From the NCBI RefSeq assembly GCF_963678975.1, contig NC_089285.1, positions 9,410,694 through 9,474,693 on the forward strand: a stretch of DNA of 64,000 nucleotides. The letters run 5' to 3'. Numbering within the stretch: the first letter of the stretch is position 1; the number at the start of each line of letters is the position of its first letter. The position numbers and the translations under genes are program-made. This stretch comes from Dysidea avara. Taxonomy: Eukaryota; Porifera; Demospongiae; Dictyoceratida; Dysideidae. Shown here one piece after another: positions 20,153 to 30,407 of the stretch. Under the pieces are notes generated by a model. That model saw nothing but the letters and a program-made list of their open reading frames with translations, searched no databases and was not told the DNA's origin.

Positions 20153-23100
20153 ATGGCCAGCCGTAGCAGAAACAGAGTGGCGTCTGCTTTAAACTCTCTC
20201 TGCAATGATGGTCTCTCACGAATAAACGATACAAATCATGAAGAGTTTGAGGCGCTTATTGGAGAATATTTTGATGATGACGAAAGCGATGTAGAGTCGG
20301 AATGCGGTAATGAATCCATTAAAATATTTAAACAATTCGCACACAAATTCAACAGGATACGATGCTAATGAAATTGAATACATTGATGAAGAAGTGGATA
20401 ACAGTGAAGGTATTACAGCATACATAAAACAACATTATAGTAGTACAAGTTTAAAATAGGTCTTTTTGAAGAGGAGATTCAACTCAACTTTGTCCCGGTG
20501 ATTGATGACACGCCATCACATAGTATGATGTCTCTTGCCAGCCAGCCCACTGCTTCGGCCTTGTCTGACCACTAGCAATAATGTATCATCTTTTGACAGT
20601 AGTCAGGAATCTCTATCTCCAACTCACTCAGGCGGAAGTCAGCTGATTATGAGCACTCCTGAGTCTCCACGTGTTCCACAGCAGTCAAACAGCAATGACA
20701 TGGTGTCTACTGGTAGTGAGCTGATAACTAGCACTCCTGATACACCAGTCACCGACAGCAGTAGCAGTGCCCCTAGTCCATCTTCAGGAAGAAAAAAAAG
20801 AATTGATTTTAGTGACAGAAGCATTTCACCACAAACACCACCTGCAGGAGGTATTCTAGTAGACGAAAAGGAAAATGCACTTTGAAAAAAATTCACTGAA
20901 AATACCTGTGGTTGTAAAAAGATCAATGGTAGACCATGTAGCACACAGTTTAGTGCTGAGTACATCATCGAAATGAGAGCACAAGTCTCTCTGCTGACAC
21001 ACGATGAGCTTGACATGGTCATCCTGGGGTCATTGATGACAACACTGAACAGGAGTGAGAATATTGTTGATGGTAGACACAAGCCTAAAAAGCGAGAGAG
21101 AGAGATAACTCTGACCACACACACACCTGCCTCTCAGTTTGTACAGTCACCTTTGGCTTTCTCTATGGCATTGGATCCAAAAAGAGACTCCAGTCACTCA
21201 GGTCCCATTATTTGGAAAATGGTATGACACCGCGAGTGCATGGCAACACTAAGAGTCTTCCCCACAATTCTTTGCCATTTGGCGTCATCAATGCTGCTGT
21301 CACGTTTCTGCAGAACTACGCAGAACAACATGCCATCCTTTTGCCTGGTCGCATACCTGGATATAAAAGAGGCGACATGAAATTGTTACCATCAAGCAGC
21401 AGCAAAATGGTACGCATATACCAAATCTCATGCTGCAAGTTGTACTGTATGTGCACATATACATTTGAGAGGTGTTACTACTTTTACAGATTAAAAAAAT
21501 AAATGACTACTAACCCAAAACATTAAAGTACAAAATTATTACAATGGACTTAATCCACAATGACGTCACGAGCACAAGATGGCCATATTATTTGGGGTAC
21601 TAATGTAGAGATGACTATGGAGAAATTGTTTTGATTGATCATATTTCAGCCAGAGAAGGAGATATCGAGCTCTAAGCAACAGGTATGGGTACAAGACAAC
21701 ACAATAAACGACTTGTAATGCATGGTGGAAATTTTTCAAGATAATGCTTGTTTGCAATGGTTTTTGTTATGTTATACCCATACCTGTTGGCTACTGGTCA
21801 GTATCTTTCTTTACGAGTGAAATATGATCGATCAAAACAATTTCTCCATAGGCGCCTGTACATTGGTACCCCAAATAACGTGGCCATCTTGTGCTCATGA
21901 CATCATTGTGGATAAAGTCCACTGAAAGCTTAAAATTTTTATTAAAGTAACACCTCTCGCAATAAGATAGTATTAATCTGTTAAAACTTACATACACGTA
22001 GGATGTGTGGACACGTTACAAGGACTCCTGTATTCAGGCTGGCACAAGATACATAGCAAACACCACCTTCTATGCATACTGGAGGAAGTTACTACCTCAT
22101 ATTCTGATTGCCAGACCACACACTGACTTATGCTGGACCTGCCAGCAGAATAGCACTGCAATCATGCGATCCATTAACAAATCTGAAGATGAAAAGTCAC
22201 AGGTAAATTAAATATACAAACATGAGTGGTACGCTAATCTTAACTGGCAAGAAATACTATTTTGACAAAAGCACCTTTAATCCAGATTAATAGGATTTTT
22301 ACAATTTAGAAAAAGTTGCTTATCACTTGACTTAGTCATTAAACATCAGCATCACAGTAATATCTATAGAATTTTTGCATGAAATTGTATAAAACAAAAA
22401 AACCTTAGCTGGTTAAGGGGCTGGCACATGAACATTTTAAAATTGCGTTTAACTGTAGACATGGTTTCATTGGCAAGGCATACTTAAATTCCAGTGGAGG
22501 TTGGACACGCCTTAAGTGCCACTAAAACAAATTACTCAAAAATCATCTTTTTGAGTAGGGTAATACATTGATCTGCAGCCGATAATCATTGTTCAAAGAA
22601 TATGTAAGTGACAAGTCTGGTGAAGTAGTATACACTAACTGCAACATAAATTAATTTCACCCAGTATTCAAGTACTTTTTACAAAACAAAGTACATTGCC
22701 TTGAAGCTTACTTGAAGCACATTCTGAATATCTAATGAACCCCAGTGAACCCCATTGTTTGTATTGCAACTATTGAGGGTCACGTGAAACACCAAATAAA
22801 ATAATGCAATTTAGAGTAATATAATTAGGTAGGACTTTTAGAGCATGTCCAACTTCCTCTGCTTAAATTCCTGGTAAGTGTGTTGCATATGTAAGATTCA
22901 TACTTTTCTATTGTAGGCCATGAAGGAAGCTGAAACACACATAAAACATGTTAAGGAGGAACGAGACTACTACAGAAAGGCATGCAAAGACAGCACAAAA
23001 TCATTAGAGCAGATATATAAGCATGGAGAAACAATGGAAGTGCCTCTTCCTGGAGCACAAATTCCTTGTAAATCCAATAACAAAACTATACATTACAGTT

Positions 23101-24031
23101 TTGATATGGCTCAGCAGGTATTTTATTTCCTCTAATTTACCATTATGGCATATTATGCACTGCAGGTTCACTATCCAAGCAACCCCTTTCAGCCTGGGCC
23201 AATCTATTTTTTAACCCCACGCAGATGTGCAATATTTGGGGTCTGCTGTGAAGCAGTTCCACGCCAGGTAATGGTGACAGTATGGCACATACACTTGTAT
23301 CCTTAATGTTCTAATTTCAGATCAACTACCTGGTAGACGAGACTTCCAATGTTGGCAAAGGAGGAAATACCATCATCTCCATGCTACATCACTTCCTCCA
23401 TCATCATGCATTTGGTGAAACATCTGCCCATTTCCATGCTGACAACTGCTGTGGGCAGAACAAAAATAGATTTCTTATGTACTACTTTATGTGACGTATA
23501 CTCACTGGTCTACATGATGAGATCACTATCTCTTTTCTTCCTGTTGGCCACACAAAGTTCTCACCAGACTGGGGGTTTGGGCTACTAAAACAAAAGTACA
23601 AGAAGACTTTTGTTGGATGTCTTGATGACATCGTCAAAGTGATAAATCAGTCAGCTAAACCTAACTGGGCTCAACTAGTGGGAGCACAGGATGGCAGCAA
23701 CATTGTTCCGATGTACAATTGGGCTGATTATTTTGATCCACACACTGTCAAAACGGCACTAAAAGGGATAACACAGATGCATCACTTCCGCTTCAGTTCA
23801 GCACATCTTGGTAAAGAGTTTGTCAAGAACTGCAAGTCCGACAAGGAGTGATCTATCAATTTACGGAAGGAATCATCATGGAATCCGACTCCAACTGATC
23901 TTCCACATGTAATTGTCCCTGACGGACTTTCTTTGGAAAGGAGATGGTATCTTTTCGACAAAGTGTGCGAGTTTTGTCCAGTAGAGGTACAAGATCTTGT
24001 ATGTCCCAAGCCAACAGAACCACGTCCATGA
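20153..24031 (+). pseudogene. Multi-exon gene A: uncharacterised putative RNase-H-like (DUF7869-type) protein
   Basis: Exons I can place: 20153-20305 (MASRSRNRVASAL, acidic tail), 20355-20405, 20457 to 21409 (Ser/Thr/Pro-rich, then CGCKKINGRPCSTQF, FLYGIGSKKRLQSLRSHYLE, LENGMTPRVHG), 22002-22202 (YAYWRKLLPHI, TDLCWTCQQN), 22917-23117 (coiled coil; HYSFDMAQQ), 23166-23267 (VHYPSNPFQPGPIYF, FGVCCE) and 23321-24031 (HADNCCGQNKNR, FLPVGHTKFSPDWGFGLLK, HHFRFS). Splice sites are canonical. The HADNxxGQNKN and VGHTxxxPD motifs resemble catalytic Asp positions of an RNase-H-like fold; this family is widespread and repeat-like in sponges and cnidarians. Damage: a frame change near 20570 and in-frame TGA stops at about 20883, 23492 and 23849. 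It sits just inside the right TIR of the 9.6-kb interval, so a transposase role is plausible but unproven. Confidence 0.8.
21467..21958. mobile_element. Fold-back MITE in an intron of gene A
   Basis: GAGAGGTGTTAC at 21467 pairs with GTAACACCTCTC at 21947-21958. Arms of roughly 200 bp remain alignable (ACAAGATGGCC, GGAGAAATTGTTTTGATTGA and their inverted copies), meeting near the ACAGGTATGGGTA/TACCCATACCTGT pair. It fills most of the intron 21410-22001 and does not touch the exons. Confidence 0.85.
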
Positions 24032-24301
24032 CCTAAATAATAGAACATTTTAATATAGCATAATGCAGACTTGAAAACAGTTATTAAACTATTGCGTATA
24101 ATAATATTGACAATTGGTACTGAGTCTATAGGAAAAAATTCCAACTAATTGGATCCACACCCACCTTCTCCAATTGTGAATGTTTTTCAAGTTGTAAATT
24201 GGCTTAATAAAGGAAGAGGGTTCACTAAACACGATTAAATAATCATTTCTTTCCGTATAATCGCTCCTGTCTACCAAACAAATAAACAAAAGAACACCAT
24301 A

Positions 24302-24545
24302 AAGTGTGCGCTAAGGACTTTACAATGGAACTATCTGGTAGGCCTATCGCACGTTTAAACTAGCAGTGAGTCACAATACAAATCACCACGAGGTAAGGCT
24401 AAAGTGCGTGCTAAAAGAAACTTTACAACGAAACTTTCTGGTAGCCCTATCGTACATTTACTGTTGACAGATAAACAATCACCTCACCAATCAACCTGAA
24501 ATCCAAGCAGTGAGTCGCAATACAAATCATCACGAAGTAAACAGC
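24302..24545. repeat. Direct repeat, two diverged units
   Basis: AAAGTGTGCGCTAAGGACTTTAC...GGTAGGCCTATCGCAC and CAGTGAGTCACAATACAAATC recur as AAAGTGCGTGCTAAAAGAAACTTTAC...GGTAGCCCTATCGTAC and CAGTGAGTCGCAATACAAATC. A subterminal direct repeat near the right TIR. Confidence 0.7.
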
Positions 24546-24882
24546 ACAGGGTCACTTGAAGCAATTCCGTTTTACTTTGTAATTTCGTTCCGTTTATAAG
24601 AATGGTGATTTGTTACCGATTAAGGAGAAGCCTGGAAAAGATTTGTCGCCTTGATTTGTTACGGAGAATGTACGGAATCTTCTGTACTACAAGTCTGATC
24701 AATTCATTAAAGTTAGTTTGTAATGTACTGAAGTTAAAAATCACTATATCTCCATAACGGTTGGGTGTATCACACTAGAATTTTAACAGAGCGTAGCGAG
24801 CGATTATGCCAACCTGTTAATGAGAAAAAACAGTTTTAAAAAAATGTGCGAAAAAGGTACCTTTTCGCAAATCGGGTCACAT

Positions 24883-25516
24883 ATGATTATGTAATGCATA
24901 TTGTGTTAACCCAACTCTGCCATTATGCACTTGTAATGTGAATGATGAAGCTGGCTACCACTTTCTTTCAACTTTGAATTGTTTGTCTGGATTACAAGGG
25001 TGTCCTTGTAAAAATGGGCATCCATTAGAGTCTTAAGAGTTGAAGCTACATCTACCATGCAAATGCCTTGTAGTCATGGTACACAACTTTGCAGGTCTCT
25101 TTATTAAGTCTAAGATAAGAGTTGAGTTTACTGGTGTGTTGCTGTAAATAGTTGGGCATGTCAGGAAACACTTGAAGAACTCTTACAATGCCAAGGCTTT
25201 TAAGCCCTCTTTTAGCTGATCCAGCAACTTTTAACAATTCTGTAATACATTTGAAGTTTAACTAGTTAATGGAGCACTCAAGCATGCGTGGATGTACTAT
25301 GACAGTGGCTAACCTCATGAAGCTCCATCACAACTGAAGTAAAGTGTGGGCTAGTGCGCATGAAAAAAAAAGGGCTGGCAATAATTGTAAAAAGTATACT
25401 GCGCATGTGTCACAAGAAAAGGCGCGTAGAAAGGTGTGAGAATGCATGGTGTAGTGAAGTTTGTTGCAGTGAGGTTTGCAGTGAATTGTCAGTTTTTTTG
25501 TCGTTGTTCTGTCGAT
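24883..25516. other. No gene seen
   Basis: No exon identified. The sequence before 25517 may be the 5' leader of the retroelement gene that follows. Confidence 0.4.
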
Positions 25517-27073
25517 ATGCCGCCCAAGAACAGGACTAAGAAGAGTCCCACAATGTCTGAAACGGGTGCTACAGCGAATACCAGAAGCGGCCCTCAGGAA
25601 ACTGATGCCAATGCAGCGGCTCCTCCGACGCGGAAGGATATTCCCACGATTGTGCAGGAGGTTGCGAAACAACTTCGTTCAGATGGCTCGGAGGCTCATA
25701 CACACCTAGTACCAGGTATGTTCTGTTCGCTACTTTAAGTTTCCAATGTGGTTTGTGGGCGCCTACCCCCTATCTCCTGCAGATGCCGGGGGGACCTTAG
25801 TATAATTGACACTCCTTGGTCTCAGGGCCAGTAGTGCCCCGGCGTGGACCGCCAGGTGATCATGTGTGCCTTCGTAGCGCCCCAGCGTGCGCCTCCTTAG
25901 CAAACTATTAATTTGGGCAGAAAGCAAACTAATTAGCAGAAGGCAACCACTTGTGCGGCGATTTGGGTTTACGTGGCAGTGCCCTCACCCCCAAAGGAAT
26001 AGAACCTCCGATCTATAAATAATGTAGTATATATATATGTATGTGTATATAATAACAAATAAATAATATATGTATGCATATTATATAGGCATAAAAAAAT
26101 AAAAATACAAAAAATAAATTAAGCTGTTTGTGCATCACTGTTTAATGAATTAACTATGAAAAGGGAGCATGACACATCCTGCCCGCGTTGTAGTTCGCAC
26201 CAAATCATCAATGTTTTAACTTATTGCAGCCATCTCGAGGATTCCGCCCCCAATGGTGATTACTCACATTCCGATGACTTCCGAGACATCATCCACTCCC
26301 GTACAGCTACCAGCCAGTAACAATAATCAGTCGAAAAAAGATTTAGCTGACACCTTGACCTTCGGTGCAGGACTGCCACCAGTGCCATCCAGGCTAGTCA
26401 AGAGAATCCAAGACGGAGAAATCATTGACATGGCTGAACTAACAATAGATAAACTGAGCATCTCATGCCCAGATGAAGCCAGTAAGCTGAACCATTCTAA
26501 AGGACGGCCAGTGACCTTTATTGTGGAATGGGCCCAGTACTTTACGAACTACATTGTAGTTCGTGGACAAGCCCAACCCGAAAGGATACCTGACCTTCTA
26601 GGGTATGAACATCTGATCTTGGAGGTACACTTAGAGTACACAGGTGATGGATGGGCTGTTTATGACCGCCGCTTCCACCAAATTGCCGCTTCTCGCCCGG
26701 ACACCACTTGGACAAGGAGAGATAACGACCTGTGGAACATGGTGTTCGCAGGCAATCAACGCAGACCATATTACGAACACTGTTTTGGTTCATCGCACTC
26801 ATCGGAGCAATGCTGTGGGGCCCCAATACATCACGTAGGGAGACAATAACAGCTACATCTCGCCGCCGTATGCCAAGGATTTGTCGAGAGTGGAACTTCT
26901 CACAGTGCTCGTTCCCAGATTGTCAATACACCCATGCTTGCTTGGCTTGTTACAATGACCCACAATCAGGGGGGAGCAATCATAAATGGATTCACTGCCA
27001 AAGAAATGCCAACCAGCGTCGGGGGCCACAAGTGCCACCCTTGTTGGGGACACCACACCAGTATACATACTGA
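25517..27073 (+). pseudogene. DIRS-like/YR retroelement gag-type protein
   Basis: ATG 25517 opens MPPKNRTKKSPTMSETG ... VQEVAKQLRSD and reaches a donor CCAG|GTATGT at 25715. Exon 2 begins after TTATTGCAG at 26230 and keeps frame: acidic-basic linker, then FGAGLPPVPSRLVKRIQDGE, VEWAQYFTNYIVV, PERIPDLLGYEHLI, WAVYDRRFHQIAAS and W near 26705, a layout I know from gag-like ORF1 proteins of tyrosine-recombinase retroelements in marine invertebrates. After about 26815 the frame changes; the zinc-knuckle part RICREWNFSQCSFPDCQYTH and CLACYN...HKWIHC lies in another frame, ending at 27071-27073. The intron in a retroelement gene is unusual; the intervening 25716-26229 might instead be an insertion. 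The next coding block at 27247 is the start of the pol part. Confidence 0.65.
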
Positions 27074-27246
27074 GGTTTAACTAGCTACAAACCAAAGACA
27101 TTGCCCGACCATATTAGCCAAGACTGTGCATTTAGGTGTTATTTAGGTCAACTGTATGTATGAGTATATATGTACAAACATGCATATTTTGGTTGAAACT
27201 GAACCTCATAACAAAAAACCTCTCTTTTTTGTCATTTTTCTCTGTA

Positions 27247-27677
27247 GTGCCTATTCATGACCTGCCACCAGAATTATGGGACAAAGAGCTGGTCCAGCAA
27301 GCTCCCATACTATCTCCTATGGACCAATGGTTACAGCAGTGGCCACCTTCTGTTACAGTCACGTACCTCTCACAGCCAACATGGTACACACACCCTTATG
27401 TCCTTCAGCATGGTACTCAATGTTGCAGTGTCACCCTAACAAACACTTGGTACATTTTATGCTACAGGGGATTTCCAATGGATTCCGTATAGGACTTAAC
27501 AACGTACCTTCAGCATTAAAAGTAGCTAGATTCAACTTGGAGGGTGCACAAGAACACCCTGAGGTAGTCTCCAACTACCTTTTAACTGAGATATCCTTAG
27601 GCCGTATTGCATGCCCATTTCCTCCACAAGCCATTCCTCAGGTCCATACTAGCCGCTTTGGAGTAATTCCATACTAA
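27247..27677 (+). pseudogene. Start of DIRS-like pol (pre-reverse-transcriptase region), truncated
   Basis: Two overlapping frames. The first gives VPIHDLPPELWDKELVQQ. The second gives NKHLVHFMLQGISNGFRIGL, LEGAQEHPEVVSNYLLTEIS and ends IPQVHTSRFGVIPY then stop. QGxxxGFRIG, HPEVVxxYLxxEI and RFGVIPK mark the stretch just before the reverse transcriptase in DIRS-type and related pol proteins. The sequence is cut immediately after this motif, so the RT, RNase H and recombinase are missing. It lies 174 bp after the gag end and in the same direction, so both belong to one 3'-truncated element. Confidence 0.65.
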
Positions 27678-28059
27678 TAAACACACAGATAAACACACAT
27701 ACTAATAGTGCAGATGTCGCAAAATTATTTCAACTTGTAACAGAAAGTGCTAAACTGACATGTGAATTCAATGAATTAAATCCTATTTTCCTTATGTACA
27801 TAGCTTTTCAGTGGTGTTGTACTATCCCATTTCTCTGCAACACTTCAACATGCATCATTGCCTTGTCTCCTGGTTCTTTGCTTTGTAACTTTTCACTTAT
27901 TTCACCATCAGCTTTACCTTTGTGCATAGATGCATAGAAATGTTAGGAGTATACTACAAATTAGTGGTGCCACAATATAGAAAAACTTCGTATCCAGGGT
28001 TTATATCACGATATGAACACTATATGAACTAACTGCAACATTTGCAAGACCAACTTATG

Positions 28060-28594
28060 TATTATTGTATATCACTTCTTTTTGTATTGCAAGCCACAAA
28101 GCCAGCCATTAACTGGCTTTGGTGCTTCTAAATTGTTTTTTTTTCTTTTCTGCAGGAATTGTGGAACAAAGGAAGAAATTTTGTGTACAGCTTTTTGTAT
28201 GATTAAAAACATTTGTATATCTAACAATGAGAGATAATCACATACTGTAGGTAATAAGGTGTAACTGAACTGTAGCTGAAATTCCCATTGTTTGTAGCTG
28301 AACTCTTTTCAGAGTGACTTGTTTCTAGCTGAACTCTCTACAAGGTGACTTCTTCTAGTTGAACTCTCTACACAGTGATCTTTTTGTAGCTGAACTCTCT
28401 ACAGGGTGATTTGTTTGCAGCTGAGCTCTCTACATGATGGTTTCTTTGTAGTTGAACTCACTACAAGGTAACTTCTTTTAGCTGATCTTTCTACAGGGTG
28501 ACTTGTTTGTAGCTGAACTCTCTACATGATGGTTTCTTTGTAGCTGAACTCTCTACAAGGTAACTTCTTCTAGCTGATCTCTCTACAGCAAGGG
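28060..28594. repeat. Minisatellite element, copy 2, with leader
   Basis: 28060-28260 (ATCACTTCTTTTTGTATT, CCAGCCATTAACTGGCTTTGG, TTTCTGCAGGAA) parallels 9985-10180. It is followed by about 330 bp of ~31-bp units (GTAGCTGAACTCTCTACA). The shared leader shows that the array is part of a defined dispersed element and not just local slippage. Confidence 0.85.
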
Positions 28595-28737
28595 GCCACT
28601 CACGCTATGAAATTTCGTACAACCACACAGAAATTAATTTCGAAATTTGGAGTGAAATCAGAAATTTTTGGCACAGGCTTTTTCATTAACATGCACCCCG
28701 TTATCGTAACATCATCTGTATTCCCATGTCTATGCAA

Positions 28738-29696
28738 GCTATTAGATAATAGAAATCATTTATGTGTAGTACATACAATTGATCCTTGTGGTGTTCCACA
28801 AGGCTCAATTCTAGGACCTCTTCTCTTCCTTATTTACGTTAATGATATGCCGAAATCCATCTCAAGTCATGTGTTTTTATTTGCAGATGATACCAAGCTT
28901 ATACGAACCATTTCTACTTTGGCAGACCATGTACAACTCCAAATTGATTTAGATAATCTAGCCAAATGGTGTGATGTGTGGCAACTGAAGTTCAATGTTA
29001 CTAAATGTAAAGTGATTCACTTTGGTCGAGCCACACACAGCTTTGGAGGCTACTAACTTAATGGTGTCTCATTGGACTCAGTTAATTGTCATAAGGACTT
29101 GGGTATTATATTTGATGCGAATTTAAAGTTCCACCAACACGCTTCTGAAGTAGCTATGAAAGCGAACAGGGTATTGGCTTGTATGAAACGAAGCTTTATC
29201 GATTTGAATAAATTTGTACTATTACGGCTGTATAAATCAATGGTTCGACCAATATTAGAATACGGAAATGTAATTTGGGGACCCCATTATGTATTAGATC
29301 AACGTAAACTTGAGGGTGTGCAACGGCGTGCTACAAAACTAGTACCATCTTTAAGAGACAAGTCTTACATAGATCGACTGACATCAATGAATTTACCATC
29401 TCTTTTGTACAGGCACAGACGTGGTGACTTAATATTTCTTTTCAAGATGTTGAACGATTACTTCAATCTGGATCACTCCAACTTTTTTACTTTCTCCCAC
29501 AATACACAAACTAGAGCATGCATATAAATTACTTAAGCCCCCTGCCCACCTTTCATGTCGGGTCAACTATTTTGGTACTAGAGTAATTAATGATTGGAAC
29601 AATCTTATGAGTGATATTGTAGGAAATTCTTTATTAAATAATTTTAAATCAGCTGTAGATAATTACTTTTATGACTATAGATTTATGTTAATGTAA
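28738..29696 (+). pseudogene. Non-LTR (LINE) reverse transcriptase, C-terminal half
   Basis: Reads LLDNRNHLCVV, CGVPQGSILGPLLFLIYVND, FADDTKLIRT (the FADD catalytic box), WQLKFNVTKCKVIHFG, then after TAA 29054-29056 LDSVNCHKDLGIIFDANLKF, LVLLRLYKSMVRPILEYG-like region at 29215-29265, GVQRRATKLVPSLRD and the typical ending VINDWNNLMSDIVGNSLLNN. Order and spacing match the palm, thumb and C-terminal region of CR1/jockey/RTE-like LINEs. A stop at 29054 and a frame change near 29520 break it. The 5' half (endonuclease, fingers) is absent, typical of 5' truncation on insertion. The 3' end carries a short UTR and a simple tail, (ATAATC)n, at about 29797-29816. Confidence 0.88.
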
Positions 29697-29989
29697 TAAT
29701 TATATTCATAGTTAATTTTTGTTTATTGCATCTAATTTATGTACGTATATGTATGTAATTGAATGGGTGTACAGGCTTCTAAGCCTCAACCCAAATCACA
29801 TCATAATCATAATCATATAAGGCCCACAATTCTGTAGTGTCTTCATTTTTTTACTGCTTCAGTGAAATTTACAGCTCAGATTTCAGTCTTTATAGGCATA
29901 GCAGATTTCAGTGGACCCCACAAGGAGCAACTGATTTGTTTGCAGCTTTAGTAACTAACATTCATTCAAGAGGTATGCAAGCTATATAA

Positions 29990-30396
29990 AATTAGCTATA
30001 CCGTCATACAACTCATGTACCTGGTGAAAATAGTAGTAGTGATAACTACTCTCCAACTTAGAAAAGTCTTGCTGCATGGTCTTGTTACAACCACAGTTAG
30101 GTGTATAAAGAACAACTTATTTACACAAATTATTAACAAGTTATTACATAGTATCACAACATGCAAAATATATAGCTATATGTAAGACTACTAGTTTACA
30201 GCACTCGCAACTCAGCCTCAATAATCATTAAACTCCCCAAAAATCATGACAGTTACAAGGTTTTTATACACAAAGGTGACCTATATATCATGTGATCTAT
30301 ATATGTAATTGTTTATTGTTCAGTGTTCTGGAATAATCTGGCACAATCCAGAACAGGCTGGAATTTCCTTATTGTACAAAAGGACACCACATTACA
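29990..30396 (-). repeat. Candidate 3' LTR of the Gypsy element
   Basis: Directly after the minus-strand pol end, a purine-rich run (GGAGGAGGTG) is followed by TGTAATGTGGTGTCC, a reasonable polypurine tract and LTR start. The far LTR end is unclear and I found no second LTR, so this is tentative. Confidence 0.35.
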
Positions 30397-30407
30397 CACC
30401 TCCTCCG

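Larger units (their letters stand above)
15310..24882. mobile_element. 9.6-kb interval bounded by matched TIRs
   Basis: ATGTGACCCGATTTGCGAAA plus GGTACCTTTCTCGCACATTT at 15310-15350 is matched by a nearly identical inverted copy at 24842-24882. The same ends, shorter and more divergent, bound the element at 1966-2586. Inside lie a piggyBac remnant (15602-16309), a hAT element (17243 to about 19800) and a multi-exon gene of a putative RNase-H-like family (20153-24031). The simplest model is one large element, whose own gene is the last of these, invaded by others. Two unrelated solo ends in opposite orientation cannot be excluded. TA-rich flanks; no unambiguous duplication. Confidence 0.5.

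Noticed and set aside
20639..21124. 161-codon minus-strand frame
   Set aside because: Antisense to the Ser/Thr/Pro-rich exon of gene A; composition mirrors the sense exon.
15310..24882. Giant virus or Maverick-like origin of the interval
   Set aside because: No capsid, packaging ATPase, protein-primed polymerase or protease was seen; the content is transposase-type only.
26542..26838. Overlapping frames inside the gag-like exon
   Set aside because: Shadow frames of the better-supported gag-like protein.
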